Shown here in pieces: positions 1 to 10,329 of a DNA stretch of 64,000 nucleotides. The first letter of the stretch is position 1. Every line of letters begins with the position of its first letter. The notes beneath the pieces were generated by a model. That model made no database searches, was not told where the DNA came from, and worked only from the letters and a program-made list of their open reading frames with translations. Made by a program: the position numbers and the translations under genes. This DNA is from Aquatica leii (lineage: Eukaryota > Arthropoda > Insecta > Coleoptera > Lampyridae), in assembly GCA_035610365.1 (NCBI GenBank), contig CM069435.1, positions 89,933,389 to 89,997,388 on the forward strand, written 5' to 3'.

Positions 1-448
1 ATCAGAATCTTCTTTAAAATCAATTAACTTGTGGATAATTTCTACCTTCAGATTATAATAGTGTATCGTTATAGGAAAATACTTTCGATTTTTGATGTTG
101 GAGGCATCAATCTGCACAAAAAACTGATTGGTGCGATTCTTTTAAATATTGTATGACATCCCATAAAGCTTTTGTACCTAAAACATTCTTCACTATGGCT
201 TCAGCTTTCGTTCTACCTAGGTGTATTGCTACATAACCTGGATGGTTCCGAATGTATTCATGTAACTTAATGTAACAGTCTAAACTATTGTAAGATACAT
301 GATGATTTGAGACTATATTGTTATTTAAGTCTCCTAAGGTTGTTGACATCACGAATAAAAATAATCAAACAAACATTCAGTACTGTTGCTCGTTACCTTG
401 ACCTTCACTGTCGCAATCTGAATCTAGCGGACCGCACTCGTAATCCAT
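1..448 (-). pseudogene. hAT-like transposase fragment, frameshifted, runs off the window
   Basis: Reading leftwards, an ATG at 448-446 begins a short acidic stretch (MDYECGPLDSD) that stops. The main open frame is 352-107. It carries GRTKAEAIVKNVLG and, after a one-base slip in an A/T run near 122, the motif QIDASNIKNRKYFP. That pair is what I know from the large hAT-like families typical of insects (GRTKA..IV.NVL, then TDASN..N.K.FP). The frame then runs past base 1, so the catalytic body lies outside the window. The frameshift and the stop between the two N-terminal pieces mark it as a dead copy. Superfamily placement is from memory of these motifs; hAT-like is the best fit. Confidence 0.55.
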
Positions 449-1890
449 TGCTATTATTATTTTAATAACTATACTTTATTACACACAAAAATAGAAGCTG
501 TATTCATACTAGAAATTGATAACATTTTTAGGTTATCAAATTTAACGCGGTTAACAGGTTTCTGATCTACCGACTACGTAAGTGCAGCGTACACCTAACT
601 CACTATATGCCTTCGATGGTTGCATTCATTTAAAATTTTTCAACTATCATTTAATTCAGAGGATTGACGATCAAAAAGTGATCCAATTTATGTAAGTTTT
701 TCATGTTTCTTGGAATATAACAGATTTCCTCCTATATGTGAATTGAAATAGAAGATTTGCTTCAAAAATAGGAGACTCCTATTAAATATAGGAGACCTAT
801 CAATCTTAAAAACCTGGTGCAATAGCTATATTGAGAGTAAATTAGGGTGGTCGCAGTTAATTGGGAAAATTGGAAACAAGTTCTTAAAACAACATTTAAA
901 AGTACACGTAATGATTATCAATTGCTTATGGATATTACCATTGACAAACCAATATTGTTTATTGTATGACTTTCACTTTGAACATTTAGCAAAAATTTAC
1001 AAATTAAGATTAAATTTTACTAACGCTGATAATGTCTCTTTGTTTAGCGGAGCTATCAACGATAGCAATGTAAGTTCAGCAGTTGAAGCTGCCGCGAATA
1101 TTTTTTAATTCAAATTTTATATTTTATTTGTTTGGTTTTATTATTATTGAGTCTTTTTCTCACGACTTCCAGTGTATATTAACGAATACTACTGACGTTA
1201 CGAAACAAATATGTATTTAATTTTTACAGTAAAATAAACGTATAGTAAAATAATTTTTAGAAAATATGAAAATTGGGGATACTAAAGTTCTAACCTTGGT
1301 CTCTTTGCGGTTGCTTGAAGACCGCGTTGAACAAGCTCCAGAAATCACTTTTCGAAGCACCTGATGTCGGTAGATGAGGTTTGGCAGCTTCAATGAGTGC
1401 TTTTACTGTTAGCCCAATTGTGTTACAACAATGAATGCAAAACAATCATGAACAGATACTAAAACTTGAATTTATGTCTTAGGTTTTTTTTATTCACAAC
1501 CCATTAATAAGTCTGTTAAGAATAATTTTTGTCTATAGGCTCATACAACATTAATTGCTGTGAGATTTTTTATTGCCAGCATACACTTTGCGTGTTTTTT
1601 TCTAGAATAATCCCGACACCTTATCTGTTATTGTTTTACTCATATTCCTCCATATTTACGTAACACTTTCCATTTCTTAATGTCACACACATAATACGTA
1701 CGAGGCAACCTCAAAAACATCACACACTGCCTACAAATAGTCTATGTTAAAAACTCAGACATTAATGATCCTAGTGTTTTAGATGCTAATTAGAAAAACA
1801 AAATACGTATATACAACTCAAGACATTGCAGGTCGGGGCATATTCAACAATATAATTAATCAGTCAACTAGATCTTACATTAAATATAAA
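449..1890. other. Gene-free AT-rich stretch with a possible coding relic
   Basis: No gene is supported here. A plus-strand frame at 911-1108 resembles nothing I know. On the minus strand about 1440-1302 reads as a short protein-like piece (TVKALIEAAKPHLPTSGAS, then FWSLFNAVFKQ) with ordinary composition. It may be a transposon relic but cannot be assigned. The right end of the hAT-like element at left may lie in the first few hundred bases; I cannot see its terminal repeat. Confidence 0.3.
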
Positions 1891-2023
1891 GAGTGAAATA
1901 CGATAGCAGAGCCATCTCATAGTATAAATTTACTATGCATGAGTAATAGTAACTAATTGGCTATAGAAATGGAAACGTTGAAAGCTGATTTTGCACCCGC
2001 GTAATTCAAATAAGTTTTGAATA
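1891..2023 (+). repeat. 133-bp direct repeat, left copy
   Basis: This segment recurs in the same orientation at 4304-4436 with 7 substitutions in 133 positions and no gap. It contains a near-palindrome around CATAGTATAAATTTACTATG. The two copies bracket the LINE relic, and the right copy ends where the gypsy pol relic becomes readable. It could be an unusually long target-site duplication or the product of a local duplication. Confidence 0.9.
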
Positions 2024-2566
2024 GCATTTGCCCGGAAACTTGAAGTGTTCTTAAGGGAAACCATAAAAAACCTTAAGATATGTCAGTTAATGTAACTGTT
2101 AAAAGTGTGTGCGCTGATGTTGAAAGTGCATGCTAATTGGTGTTGCGGATGCTCGTTGGTTGTTGTAGGGTGGCGTCCGGCGGTGTTGGATGATTGTATG
2201 AGTGAGTCGACAGCTCCTTGACAGTTTTCCATTGATCTGTAATTAAAAAAGTTTGTAGTACACTGTTGACCATTAAGGTGGCGTGGAGTTGTAGTAAGTG
2301 TTGTGTTGTTTTTAGTTTATCTTAGACAGTATAGTGTTTTGTCGAATTCTAATGGCAGATCAACTAGAAGTTGTGGTAAGAACCGCAGAAGGAAATTTTA
2401 ATTTACGTTTGGGGTTGCGGAGCAAGGTTTTTCCGCGTATTCTGTTGTTGTTAAAGGGTGTTAAAAGAATATTCTTGGTGACTTGGTTATCTCCGAAGAC
2501 TCTGCGTCGCGTGAAATTTGTTTAAAGAATTTTAGAATTTCGGAGTTATGTTCACGTGTTGAATTG
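2024..2566. other. Unassigned stretch between direct repeat and LINE coding relic
   Basis: This lies on the 3' side of the minus-strand LINE. It may hold its 3' UTR, but no poly(A)-type tail is obvious next to the direct repeat. A plus-strand ATG frame (2334-2525) is not recognisable. Base composition is more GT-rich than the flanks. Confidence 0.3.
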
Positions 2567-3155
2567 TTAGATTGTTTGGGTGTTTGTAAAGGAGTCCGTG
2601 TATTTTTTGAAAAATTTGTCGCAGGATGCGATATCCTTAATTTGTGTTTGGGTTAGAGTCGAATATAGTGGAGCATGGTAATCGATAATTGGGCAAATCA
2701 AAGTTTTGTAGGTGTGTTGTAGAGTTTTTGGATAACAACCCTTAATTCGACCGCGAAGAGCGCTCAAAAGATTTGTTCTATTGCGAATTTTGTTTAAAGC
2801 TGAATTGATGTTTCGATTCCAACTGAAAGTTCTATTGAATTTTACGCCAAGGTAGGTGATTTTGTTTAGAAGATGAATGGATTCGCCCCATAAAGAAAGT
2901 TTAACGTTTTCGTCGGACTGGTGTGGTTTATTAGAAAAGTTTGGGTTTCTGAACAAAATCGCTTATGTTTTAATTAAATTTAGAGTGATTCTCCATTTTA
3001 TTAGCCCAAGTTGCGAATCTATTTAAATGAGATTGAAGAAGGAGAGCTGCTGTTTCGCTGTTGCGACTCGTTGTCAATATGGCAGTGTCGTCGGCAAACA
3101 ACGAGCTTGAAACGTCTTCGTGGTTAGATTTGGGAACGTCAGAAGAGAAAATTAT

Positions 3156-3533
3156 TGTAACGTTTATTATTAAAACTAATTTATTTATACTAAAAATATG
3201 TACACGTTTATAACTAACCGAATTAATTAAATCATCTAAGGATATTTAATAAAAACACTTACACTAATTTATATCACTTACACGAAGATAAGTGCGCGGA
3301 TAACTATTTAACACTTATTGCTTGTTTACACTAAAGTCACGTACAAGGTTATACTCCGTTTATTTATCACACGCGTTACTTACTTATTTAAACTTGAATA
3401 ATCTTCTTAACACTGCCGTCTTCGAATTACGGAAATCCTTCTCGAATGTTCGATATCTTTTGGTATACGTTCTGGAAATGTACAAAAACCTCGCAAAGGC
3501 TCTCGAAGTTGAGAATAACTTCTCGAACGTTTT
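3156..3533. mobile_element. 378-bp insertion (solo-LTR-like or non-autonomous) with heat-shock-like elements
   Basis: The LINE reading frame is interrupted between GSVL and SSDVPKS, which in intact relatives lie about ten residues apart. The interrupting DNA is bounded by ATTAT at 3151-3155 and 3534-3538, a 5-bp target duplication as made by LTR-element and some transposon integrases. The insert starts TGTAACG and ends GAACGTTTT. On the minus strand it has AATAAA signals near its end, as an LTR would. It holds three TTCnnGAA units, one of them a full TTCnnGAAnnTTC. No coding frame is evident. Confidence 0.55.
3439..3532. promoter_or_regulatory. Cluster of heat-shock-element-like motifs
   Basis: TTCTCGAATGTTC at 3439-3451 is a perfect three-unit array of the HSF pattern (TTCnnGAAnnTTC). 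Further two-unit matches are at 3470-3477 (TTCTGGAA) and 3520-3527 (TTCTCGAA, followed by TTT instead of TTC). All lie inside the 378-bp insertion. HSF binding is inferred from the consensus only. Confidence 0.45.
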
Positions 3534-4303
3534 ATTATGGAGAGAAGAAAGGCAAGAACGGATCCTTGTAGAACTTCCGACAAAGGGGTGAAGGGTTCCG
3601 AGTAAGTGTTACTTACACTCACCCTCATCGACCTGTCGGAAAGGTACGAAGCGATAAATTTGTAAAAGTGATTGGGAATTCCGATGCTATGAAGTTTATA
3701 AATTAATCCGTTGTGCCAAACTTTATCGAACGCTTGTTCGATATCTAAAAAACGGCGAGGGAACATTTCGCTAAGTTTAGTGCTTTTGTGGTGTCCGTGT
3801 GTATTTTGAGTAGTGGATCCTGCGTAAAACTTTTTGACCTAAATCCAAATTGTATGTCCGAAAAAAAAATGTTTGTTTCTACGAAATCTCTTAATCGCCC
3901 CGCTAGCACACGTTCAAAACATTTGACGAGGCAAAACAATAGAGAGATCGGTCGATATGAACTAGGAAGTGATGAATTTTTATCTGGTTTCGGAATCATG
4001 ACTGTATTTGAAGTTTTCCAAGATGTGAGACAGCAAGAAGTCGTTAAGCATTTATTGTAGATGTGGGATAGCAAAAGGAGAGCGTTATGTGGAAGTTATT
4101 GCCATAGGATCAGCCTGTTAAGACCGTCTTGGCCTGAGGCAAATTTTTTTTCCTGTTTTTAGCGTGTTTGATATAAGGTCGGGAGTAAAGGATTAGAGAA
4201 AAGTGTTGTCGTTTTGTATGTTTATTTCCAGTTGAGGTTGCGATAAGAGGTCGCATAAAATTTGTTCGATTCTAGTTTTGTAATCGTCGTCAAAGTGCGT
4301 AAT

Positions 4304-4436
4304 GAGTGAAATGCGATGGCAGAGCCATCTCATAGTATAAATTTACTATGCATGAGTAATAGTAAGTAAATGGCTATAGAAATGGAAACGTTGAAAGCTG
4401 ATTTGGTACCCGCGTAATTCAAATGAGTTTTGAATA
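4304..4436 (+). repeat. 133-bp direct repeat, right copy
   Basis: Partner of 1891-2023, about 95% identical and without gaps. It abuts the 5' end of the minus-strand LINE relic on its left and runs into the gypsy-type pol relic on its right. The third frame reads MAIEMETLKAD, which looks like old coding sequence, but I cannot place it. Confidence 0.9.
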
Positions 4437-6128
4437 AACTGCGGGATAAAATCACAACGTACAAACATTGTAAGGTAACAATGTCAATGCAAGTAAGTGG
4501 AAGTACAGTAGAGTATTCTCCCACTGTTGAAGAGACAAAAAAGACAAAACGGTCGTCTCATTCTGGTAGCATTTTCACATTTACTTCACTTTGCCATTCC
4601 CAAAAATCAGTACCAACTACGACTGTTTCTTAGTTTAGTTGGGTGTTTTTTAAATATTTTGCTGGACAAACAGTTGCTCTCACAAAATTGTTAAAAAAGG
4701 ATTTGACATGAAAATAGTGAAAAGATGATACAAAAATATTTGATACACTAAAACATACTATTTGATCCAAACCAATATTAACTAGATTTAATCTTAATTA
4801 TGCGCGTTATGCGCCAATTTTACTTCAAAAGTACAATAAAGAAAAACCAGTTGCATTTCTTAGTAAACGAACAGTAAGATCTGAGAAAAATTATGACTCT
4901 CTTAAGCTGGAATTACTCGCAATAGTAAAAAATTTAGAACTTAACAGGAAACAAATTTGCAATAATCAAAACTATCAACAATCTGGAAGTTTAGAGTCAG
5001 AACAAATCGGAGAAGCGATTACTTACGAAAAGCTCAACATCAAGATAATAATATTTTGACAATTCAAGAGATTTTATTAAGCGTTGATATACAGACCAAT
5101 AAAGAAATATTCAATTAATACAATTTACGTGGCAATAATTTTTTTAAATTAACTTCAACTGGTCGGTAGTGGTTAGTACTAAAAAAATGTAATTGACATA
5201 TTGTTAAAGCTAAGCACGATGACATAGGGCATTTTGCTTTTGATAAAACAATCAAAAGAAAAACAAAATTATTAGTTTCCTAAGATAAATAAGTTTGTAA
5301 AAAAGTCTATCAAGTCTTGTTTACATTACTTGTATCACAAAGAACATGGCGACAAAAACCCTGGTGGTTTACACTTTCTTCCCAAGTATGCTAGACATTT
5401 GGATCACGTTGGTCCTGTTATAGAAACGCAGATAGGTAACAAATACCTACTAACAATTTTCGACGAATTTTCACTTACTTCAAGGCGCGTTTACGACGCA
5501 TGTACTAAAGAAACTAGAAGAAATATTTTCGGTGTTCGGTAACCCAAGACGACTAATAACGGATGCATTTACCTCCACGGCTTTCAAAGAGTTTGTTGAG
5601 AGTAGAGGTATTAGACAATTTGTAACTGTTATGGGACTGTCCAGAGGAAACGGACAAGTAGAACGAATGAACAAAACGATACTTCTTGCGTTGGCTACTA
5701 CAGGTGCGGACCCACCCAAGACAGTTGGGACCAACAGATTTCACAAATTCAGAAACAGCACCATACATCGAATAACAAAATACACGCCTGCAGAACATTT
5801 GTTAGGTTTTCACCTTAGAACCGATAAAGATATGGATAAAGAAAACATCGTAAATGTCACAAAAATTCGCATAGAGGCAATTAAAAACTTTGATGAGAAG
5901 TAAATAAAGCAAGACCTGTGTTTCAACTAGAAACGTATACAGCCAAAATATATCAAGTTGGCGATTATTGACAAAAAGTACTAGCTTTCCTGCCACCAAT
6001 GAAAACAAAAAGCTTCTACCAAAAAAAAATTAAAAGTTTTACTAAATGACAGATATAGAGTAACAGTGGATCGATATACGGAAAGATTCAGCCGTCCGTA
6101 TCAAGACATTGTTTCAAAAAAAATGTAT
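4437..6128 (+). pseudogene. Ty3/gypsy-type pol relic (RT end, RNase H, integrase)
   Basis: Domains appear in pol order across several frames. About 4570-4700 reads as the reverse-transcriptase end (IPKNQYQLRLFLSLVG, then YFAGQTVALTKLLKK). About 4800-4930 is RNase H (APILLQKYNKEKPVAFLSKR, then YDSLKLELLAIV). About 5195-5370 is the integrase zinc finger (GHFAFDKTIKR with a histidine before and the cysteine pair after). The core has HLDHVGP with NKYLLTIFDEFS, LITDAFTSTAFKEF and GNGQVERMNKT, which supply the two aspartates and the glutamate. The C-terminal NDRYRVTVDRYTERFSRPY lies near 6040-6110. Stops and frameshifts run throughout. Gag and protease are missing, and no flanking LTR pair could be recognised. 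The insect mdg1/Osvaldo-like branch is my best guess. Confidence 0.85.
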
Positions 6129-6139
6129 CTACGCAAATG

Positions 6140-6525
6140 CTTGCTCTTGCTGCTAAAAGTTAGCCTTTTCTGGCAAATGTTCCCCTCGCCGGTAAATGTT
6201 GATCTTTGCTGTCAAAAGTTAGTTCTCGCTGACAAATGTTGACATTTGCTGTCAAAAATTAGTCTTTGCTGCCAAAAGTTAGTTTTTGCTGACAAATGTT
6301 GGTTTTGTTGCTAAAAGTTAGCCCTAGCATTCAAATATTACCCATCGCTAGCGAATGTTGGCTTTTGCTGCTAAAAGTTAGCCCTCATTGGCAAATATTG
6401 GACTTTGCTGCCAGTAATTAGCTTTCTTTGGCAAATGCTAGTCGTCGCTGGCAAAAGTTAGCTTTCGCTGGCAAATGCTAGCCCTCGCTTGTAAAATTTA
6501 GCCCTCAATCGCAAAAGGTAGAACA
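6140..6525 (+). repeat. 20-bp minisatellite, about 19 units
   Basis: A unit close to TTGCTGGCAAAAGTTAGCCC repeats in a 20-base register with only one or two single-base slips. Many units alternate between an AAAAGTTAG form and an AAATGTTGG or AAATGCTAG form, which suggests a 40-bp dimer unit. It begins just after the integrase C-terminal relic, so it may have been part of the 3' region of that retroelement. Confidence 0.9.
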
Positions 6526-7548
6526 TTAACGGTTAAAATAACTCTCGATGTTACCAACAGTATGTTAGAACTAAAGGTCGGTTTCGATGGTTAAGAAAAT
6601 ACAACACTGACATATGTTTGTGTATTTTAGTTTTGTCCTTGAACCAGGTCCATACGCTTCGAGGACGAACGAGTTTGAAGGATGGCCCTGTAGACGCTGA
6701 ACGGAACGTGCTCGTTGTTAATTGGATATACACGCCGCATATATATATATACTGATTTTTAACCAATAACCATGTATTCGTTTTTCTCTGAATTTCGAAC
6801 ATTGTTATCATTCGGTTATTGTTATCAAAAACCCCAAGTCCCAACGTGATTCCATCAAGCGGCGTTATGTATTAAAAGTTTACTTAAAGTCTCACGATTG
6901 TGATAGATAGATTAATTGTTATCTGTGAAATTACGCTAGATAAGCTACAAGAAGTTCGTGTTTATCAAATGCTAACGATTATGTATGTTTATTTACAAAA
7001 AACCGCAACTTGCCCACGTTGCTTCGTTCCAATATTTGTTATAATGCTACAAAAGTTAGAGTTTGTAAACAGTTTTTTACTGTTAATTAAGCGTAAGAAC
7101 GAATGGTTCGAACTGTTGAAGAAAATAAATTTCTGGTCAAGAAGGAGTTATTTCCATCGTTTTTAAGGACTAATTCGGTTATTATGCAACTGTGTTAGCA
7201 ATAAGAGACGGCATCAAAAAACACATACCCACCCTGTTAATCAAAGTGTCCCGCCAAATAAGTGAAAACAATTTTTGAATGAAATTGATTTATTAGTCAA
7301 TTTCGTTTTTTTTTAAAATAAATTGTTTTTAAAAGTATCATTAAAAGTTTTTAAAAAATATTTTTAGGCAAATGACTGCCCATCTCAAAAATATTTTGCC
7401 GATTATGTTGTACAATGAACGAAATTATAATAAATAAAGGTTTATAAATTTAGATTAAGTTTTTACACACAACGCATGCAAACGTTCTAGTTCCAAGTAA
7501 TGGTGATAATGCGGTCACGTAGCTGCATTCTAGGTATTATTTAAGACA
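6526..7548. other. Gene-free stretch after the minisatellite
   Basis: Frames at 6844-6551 (minus) and 6900-7166 (plus) show no recognisable motif. Part of this may be the 3' LTR of the gypsy-type relic, but without the 5' partner in view it cannot be delimited. A short (TA)n run lies near 6739-6752. Confidence 0.3.
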
Positions 7549-7789
7549 ATATTTTATTACTCTTGAAGTCTTCTCCACAGTATTTTTATTTATTTATTTT
7601 TTTTTAAATATTTTATTTTAGGAAATACATGTTACATGTTTAAAATTTGTTAACTATTTCATTCGTTACCTATATATACTGACGATGCTAATTATAATTA
7701 GCGAAACATGTATTTCCTAAAATAAAATATTAAAAAAAAATAAATAAATAAAAATACTGTGGAGAAGACTTCAAGAGTAATAAAATATT
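7549..7789. repeat. Foldback element, about 85-bp inverted arms, with a hammerhead-like core
   Basis: Bases 7549-7633 and 7705-7789 are near-perfect inverted copies, including CTTGAAGTCTTCTCCACAG and its complement, around a loop of about 70 bases. The right part of the loop holds CTGACGA (7679-7685), one base, a perfect 6-bp hairpin with loop TATA (7687-7702), then GAAA (7703-7706). That spacing matches the hammerhead ribozyme core CUGANGA-stem II-GAAA. The arms meet it where stem III would start. No good stem I can be drawn, so catalysis is doubtful. Confidence 0.75.
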
Positions 7790-8209
7790 ATTTTAAAAAG
7801 AGACTCCACTTAGAGAAATGAATTACTTCACCAATATTATTTAAGACTACAAATCTCAAAATAAAAAATTGTCAATTTTATAATATCAAAGTTTTTATTA
7901 TTGGTAGATACGTAAGTATAGTTGCATTAACACATTGGAAAATCTTAGTTTGAGATCAGCTTTAATTAAATATCGTAGCGTGGGCGCGCTCGAACTGTGG
8001 TTTAAGTACCTAAGTACACAAATAGCTATAAAGTGTAAATATAAAAAAAGTTGTAATTTAGTCGAAGATCTAATGCCAGACAAGCCCGAGAACGGAAGAA
8101 TTTTAAATTTAATTACAACGAACAATATTTGTGTTGACCATCACTGTATAACGGAATTTTTATTTAGTTCCCGTAACTATTTTTGTTTTTGCATGTATAT
8201 TGTATAATA
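7790..8209. other. Gene-free stretch
   Basis: Overlapping open frames occur on both strands at 7898-8207. Neither has recognisable motifs, so both are treated as chance frames. Nothing else stands out. Confidence 0.3.
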
Positions 8210-8449
8210 ACGAATACACAAGTTGGCCTTGCACAGCCGTTTCATTTTCGATAACTTGATTCGATGTAATTCTAAATGAAACAATTGCTCGTTCATTCGT
8301 ACTCCGTCGATAGTTTTCTTAAAGTTTGAAACACTTCCGCATTATATCTGATCGTTAGTGATAATTACGCGGTGTTAAAACGGATTGATTAGTACATGCT
8401 CGCGTAAGATTGTGTGCGAGACCGAAGTAGAGGTTACAGGATCACTACA

Positions 8450-8480
8450 ATGGTTGGGGATTCTTTCTTTGGCGTGAAAG
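8450..8480 (+). CDS. Candidate first coding exon of an unknown host gene (partial)
   Basis: The ATG at 8450 has a good context (CACTACAATGG) and opens MVGDSFFGVK. After 31 bases it meets AAAG|GTAAGCG, a strong splice-donor match, with the donor GT at 8481-8482. The 240 bases before it are unique and CpG-containing, unlike the AT-rich surroundings, as expected for a promoter and 5' UTR; I see no clear TATA box. No downstream exon could be found in the window, so the intron would have to be very long. I do not recognise the ten residues. This is a weak call based on start context and splice signal only. Confidence 0.22.
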
Positions 8481-8482
8481 GT

Positions 8483-9274
8483 AAGCGATTGTATTATAGA
8501 ATTTAGGGTAGGTACCTACTTATTGAAACAAGTAAATTGGTTTTTATCTTGTAACGTTCGCTTTTTATGGCAATTAAGTTTAGTATCTAATTCATTCACA
8601 GTTGCGTTTAAACGTTAGATCACTTTATTTCAAAATAAAACCATTAAATCAAAATATATGAAATGGCGTCGGTTGCAATGTGAGCAAGTTGAGTTGTTGT
8701 AACACAATTTCGTCTAGATACGAATTTATCCTGTCATAAAAGTGATTTCCTAAATTTAATCAAATGAATGCTAAATTTTAACACAACGCAAAAATTGCAA
8801 TTAACATTATTACTGAGGACAAATGTATCGAATGGAAAAATTAAATTATTGCTGCACTCAACCAAATGGTAGCATAAATTAAAAAAAAAATAAACATTGT
8901 TTCAATGAAAAATTCATCAAAATTGGTCCAAAGTGTTACGTCATTGTTACAATAAATTTAACAACATTGAAATAAGAAAAATACTTTAATCGATCACTAG
9001 AATCATTGTTTATATGAACAGGTTCATAACATGTTATAGCGATAATTTTCCTTGTGACAATGAAATTGTTCATAGTTTCAATGTAGGTCTTTTATTAATT
9101 GAAGAATCTTTTACATTACTTTAACGTATACTTTTCTTCATATTAAAGCATTTATATTAACGACATTGTTTTGGTTTCATTTAATGTTAATATTAATTTT
9201 TAAAGAATTACAATGTAGGTATTCTTTATATTGATGAGAATGGATTATTAAATTAACGAACCAAAACTATTAGA
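8483..9274. other. Gene-free AT-rich stretch
   Basis: No coding or repeat structure is seen here. If the exon at 8450 is real, this would be intron. Confidence 0.3.
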
Positions 9275-9852
9275 CTAAGATTGGTAAACCCTTTATTTTG
9301 TAGGAGTGGCTATAAAAACTACTTTATAAGTTTTCTTAGGGCGACGTTTCGTGGAAAGGTTGTGTCCACTTCTTCAGGCCAACTGAATTTATTAAAAAGA
9401 AAACAACATAAGTAAAAAGGCAGTTACAATTCGGTGAGAACTACAAATATATCTTCTACATATCTTTTCATTGCTCATATTTTATATCACACGACCATAA
9501 GATTGTTTGTTAGTGATTTAGTTTGTAGTGGTTTCGTGTATTTTTACATTAATTGTTTTTTGTTATTTATTACTTTTATATTAATGACGTTGTTTGCGGA
9601 CCATTCTACTGTGTATTTGTTTTTTCGTAAGTAATCATCTATAATTATCAACCAGCATTTATAATAAGTAGAAGATATATTTCTAGTTCTCACCGAATTG
9701 TAACTGCCTTTTTACTTATGTTGTTTTCTTTTTAATAAATTCAGTTGGCTTGAAGAAGTGGACGCAACCGTTTCACGAAACGTCGCCCAAACAAAACTTA
9801 TAAAGTAGTTTTTATAGCTACTCCTACAAAATAAAGGGTTTACCAATCTTAG
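9275..9852. mobile_element. Foldback element with 185-bp inverted arms and two hammerhead-like cores
   Basis: Arms 9275-9459 and 9668-9852 are inverted copies that include AATTCAGTTGGC, the GAAGAAGTGG...CCACGAAACGTCG block and CCTTTATTTTGTAGGAGT. On the minus strand of the left arm CTGAAGA (9377-9371), a GTGG/CCAC stem and GAAA (9350-9347) follow the hammerhead order. The right arm has the same on plus, with the first C changed (TTGAAGA, 9750-9756; GAAA 9777-9780). AGTTGGC before the core can pair with GCCACT (left arm) or GCTACT (right arm) after it, as a stem I would. Such motifs are known from Penelope-like retroelements. No protein is encoded. The right arm plus about 40 flanking bases recurs at 32.2 kb. 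Confidence 0.75.
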
Positions 9853-10329
9853 TTTAATTACGCATTAGGATGTATAAAACGCTTTTCTTAACAAAACTAT
9901 TATGTTAATGAATCAAATTTTCAACTAATGTTAACATATTTATTAAAAGAAACATTGACAAGGTAATTAATAGTTTTTTTTAATCCTTTCTACCTAAAAG
10001 AAGGACAAAAAACAAATACTATTAATTGTCAAATTACGGAGGAACAACTGATTACCTTACAATAATGACTAAGTATTGTAAATAAAAACTTATTAGTAAA
10101 GTAGATACTGATAAAGTCGGCTTTCTGTTGAAATTTTTTTAGCAGATATGATAAGCCCACGTGCTCGTTTCAAATTTTCTAATATTAGATGGATTAGAAA
10201 ACTTTCAATTTTAATTTTTTTAAAAACAAATTTATAAAATTTCAACAAAAAGATACGACGATACGAATATGTATTAGTCAGACTCAATTATACGTTACAT
10301 ATACTTTAGAGTAAGAATTAATTGAATCT
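9853..10329. other. Gene-free stretch
   Basis: The first 40 bases (to about 9895) are shared with the copy near 32350-32395, so the mobile unit may extend past the right arm. The rest is AT-rich and unremarkable. Confidence 0.35.

Larger units (their letters stand above)
2567..4303 (-). pseudogene. Jockey-like LINE reverse transcriptase relic
   Basis: Read from 4303 leftwards, the pieces follow the order of a jockey-type reverse transcriptase. A linker (4300-4080) leads into SSYRPISLL (fingers), DIEQAFDKVWHNGL (palm motif A), VLQGSVL (motif B), LFADDTAILTTS (the catalytic FADD, about 3090), then YLGVKFNRTFSWNRNI and the thumb, ending at 2567. Stops and slips break it into at least four frames, and a separate 378-bp insertion splits motif B from the FADD block. 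Endonuclease and ORF1 are absent, so the copy is 5' truncated exactly where the right direct repeat begins. The clade call rests on these motifs; jockey is favoured. It is not functional. Confidence 0.85.

Noticed and set aside
4430..4640. Copia-type RNase H reading (GSIFTFTS...)
   Set aside because: The neighbouring frame gives IPKNQYQLRLFLSLVG running into YFAGQTVALTKLLKK, which fits the Ty3/gypsy RT thumb and joins the following RNase H better.
6140..6525. CRISPR-like array
   Set aside because: Head-to-tail 20-bp units without spacers in an animal genome: a minisatellite.
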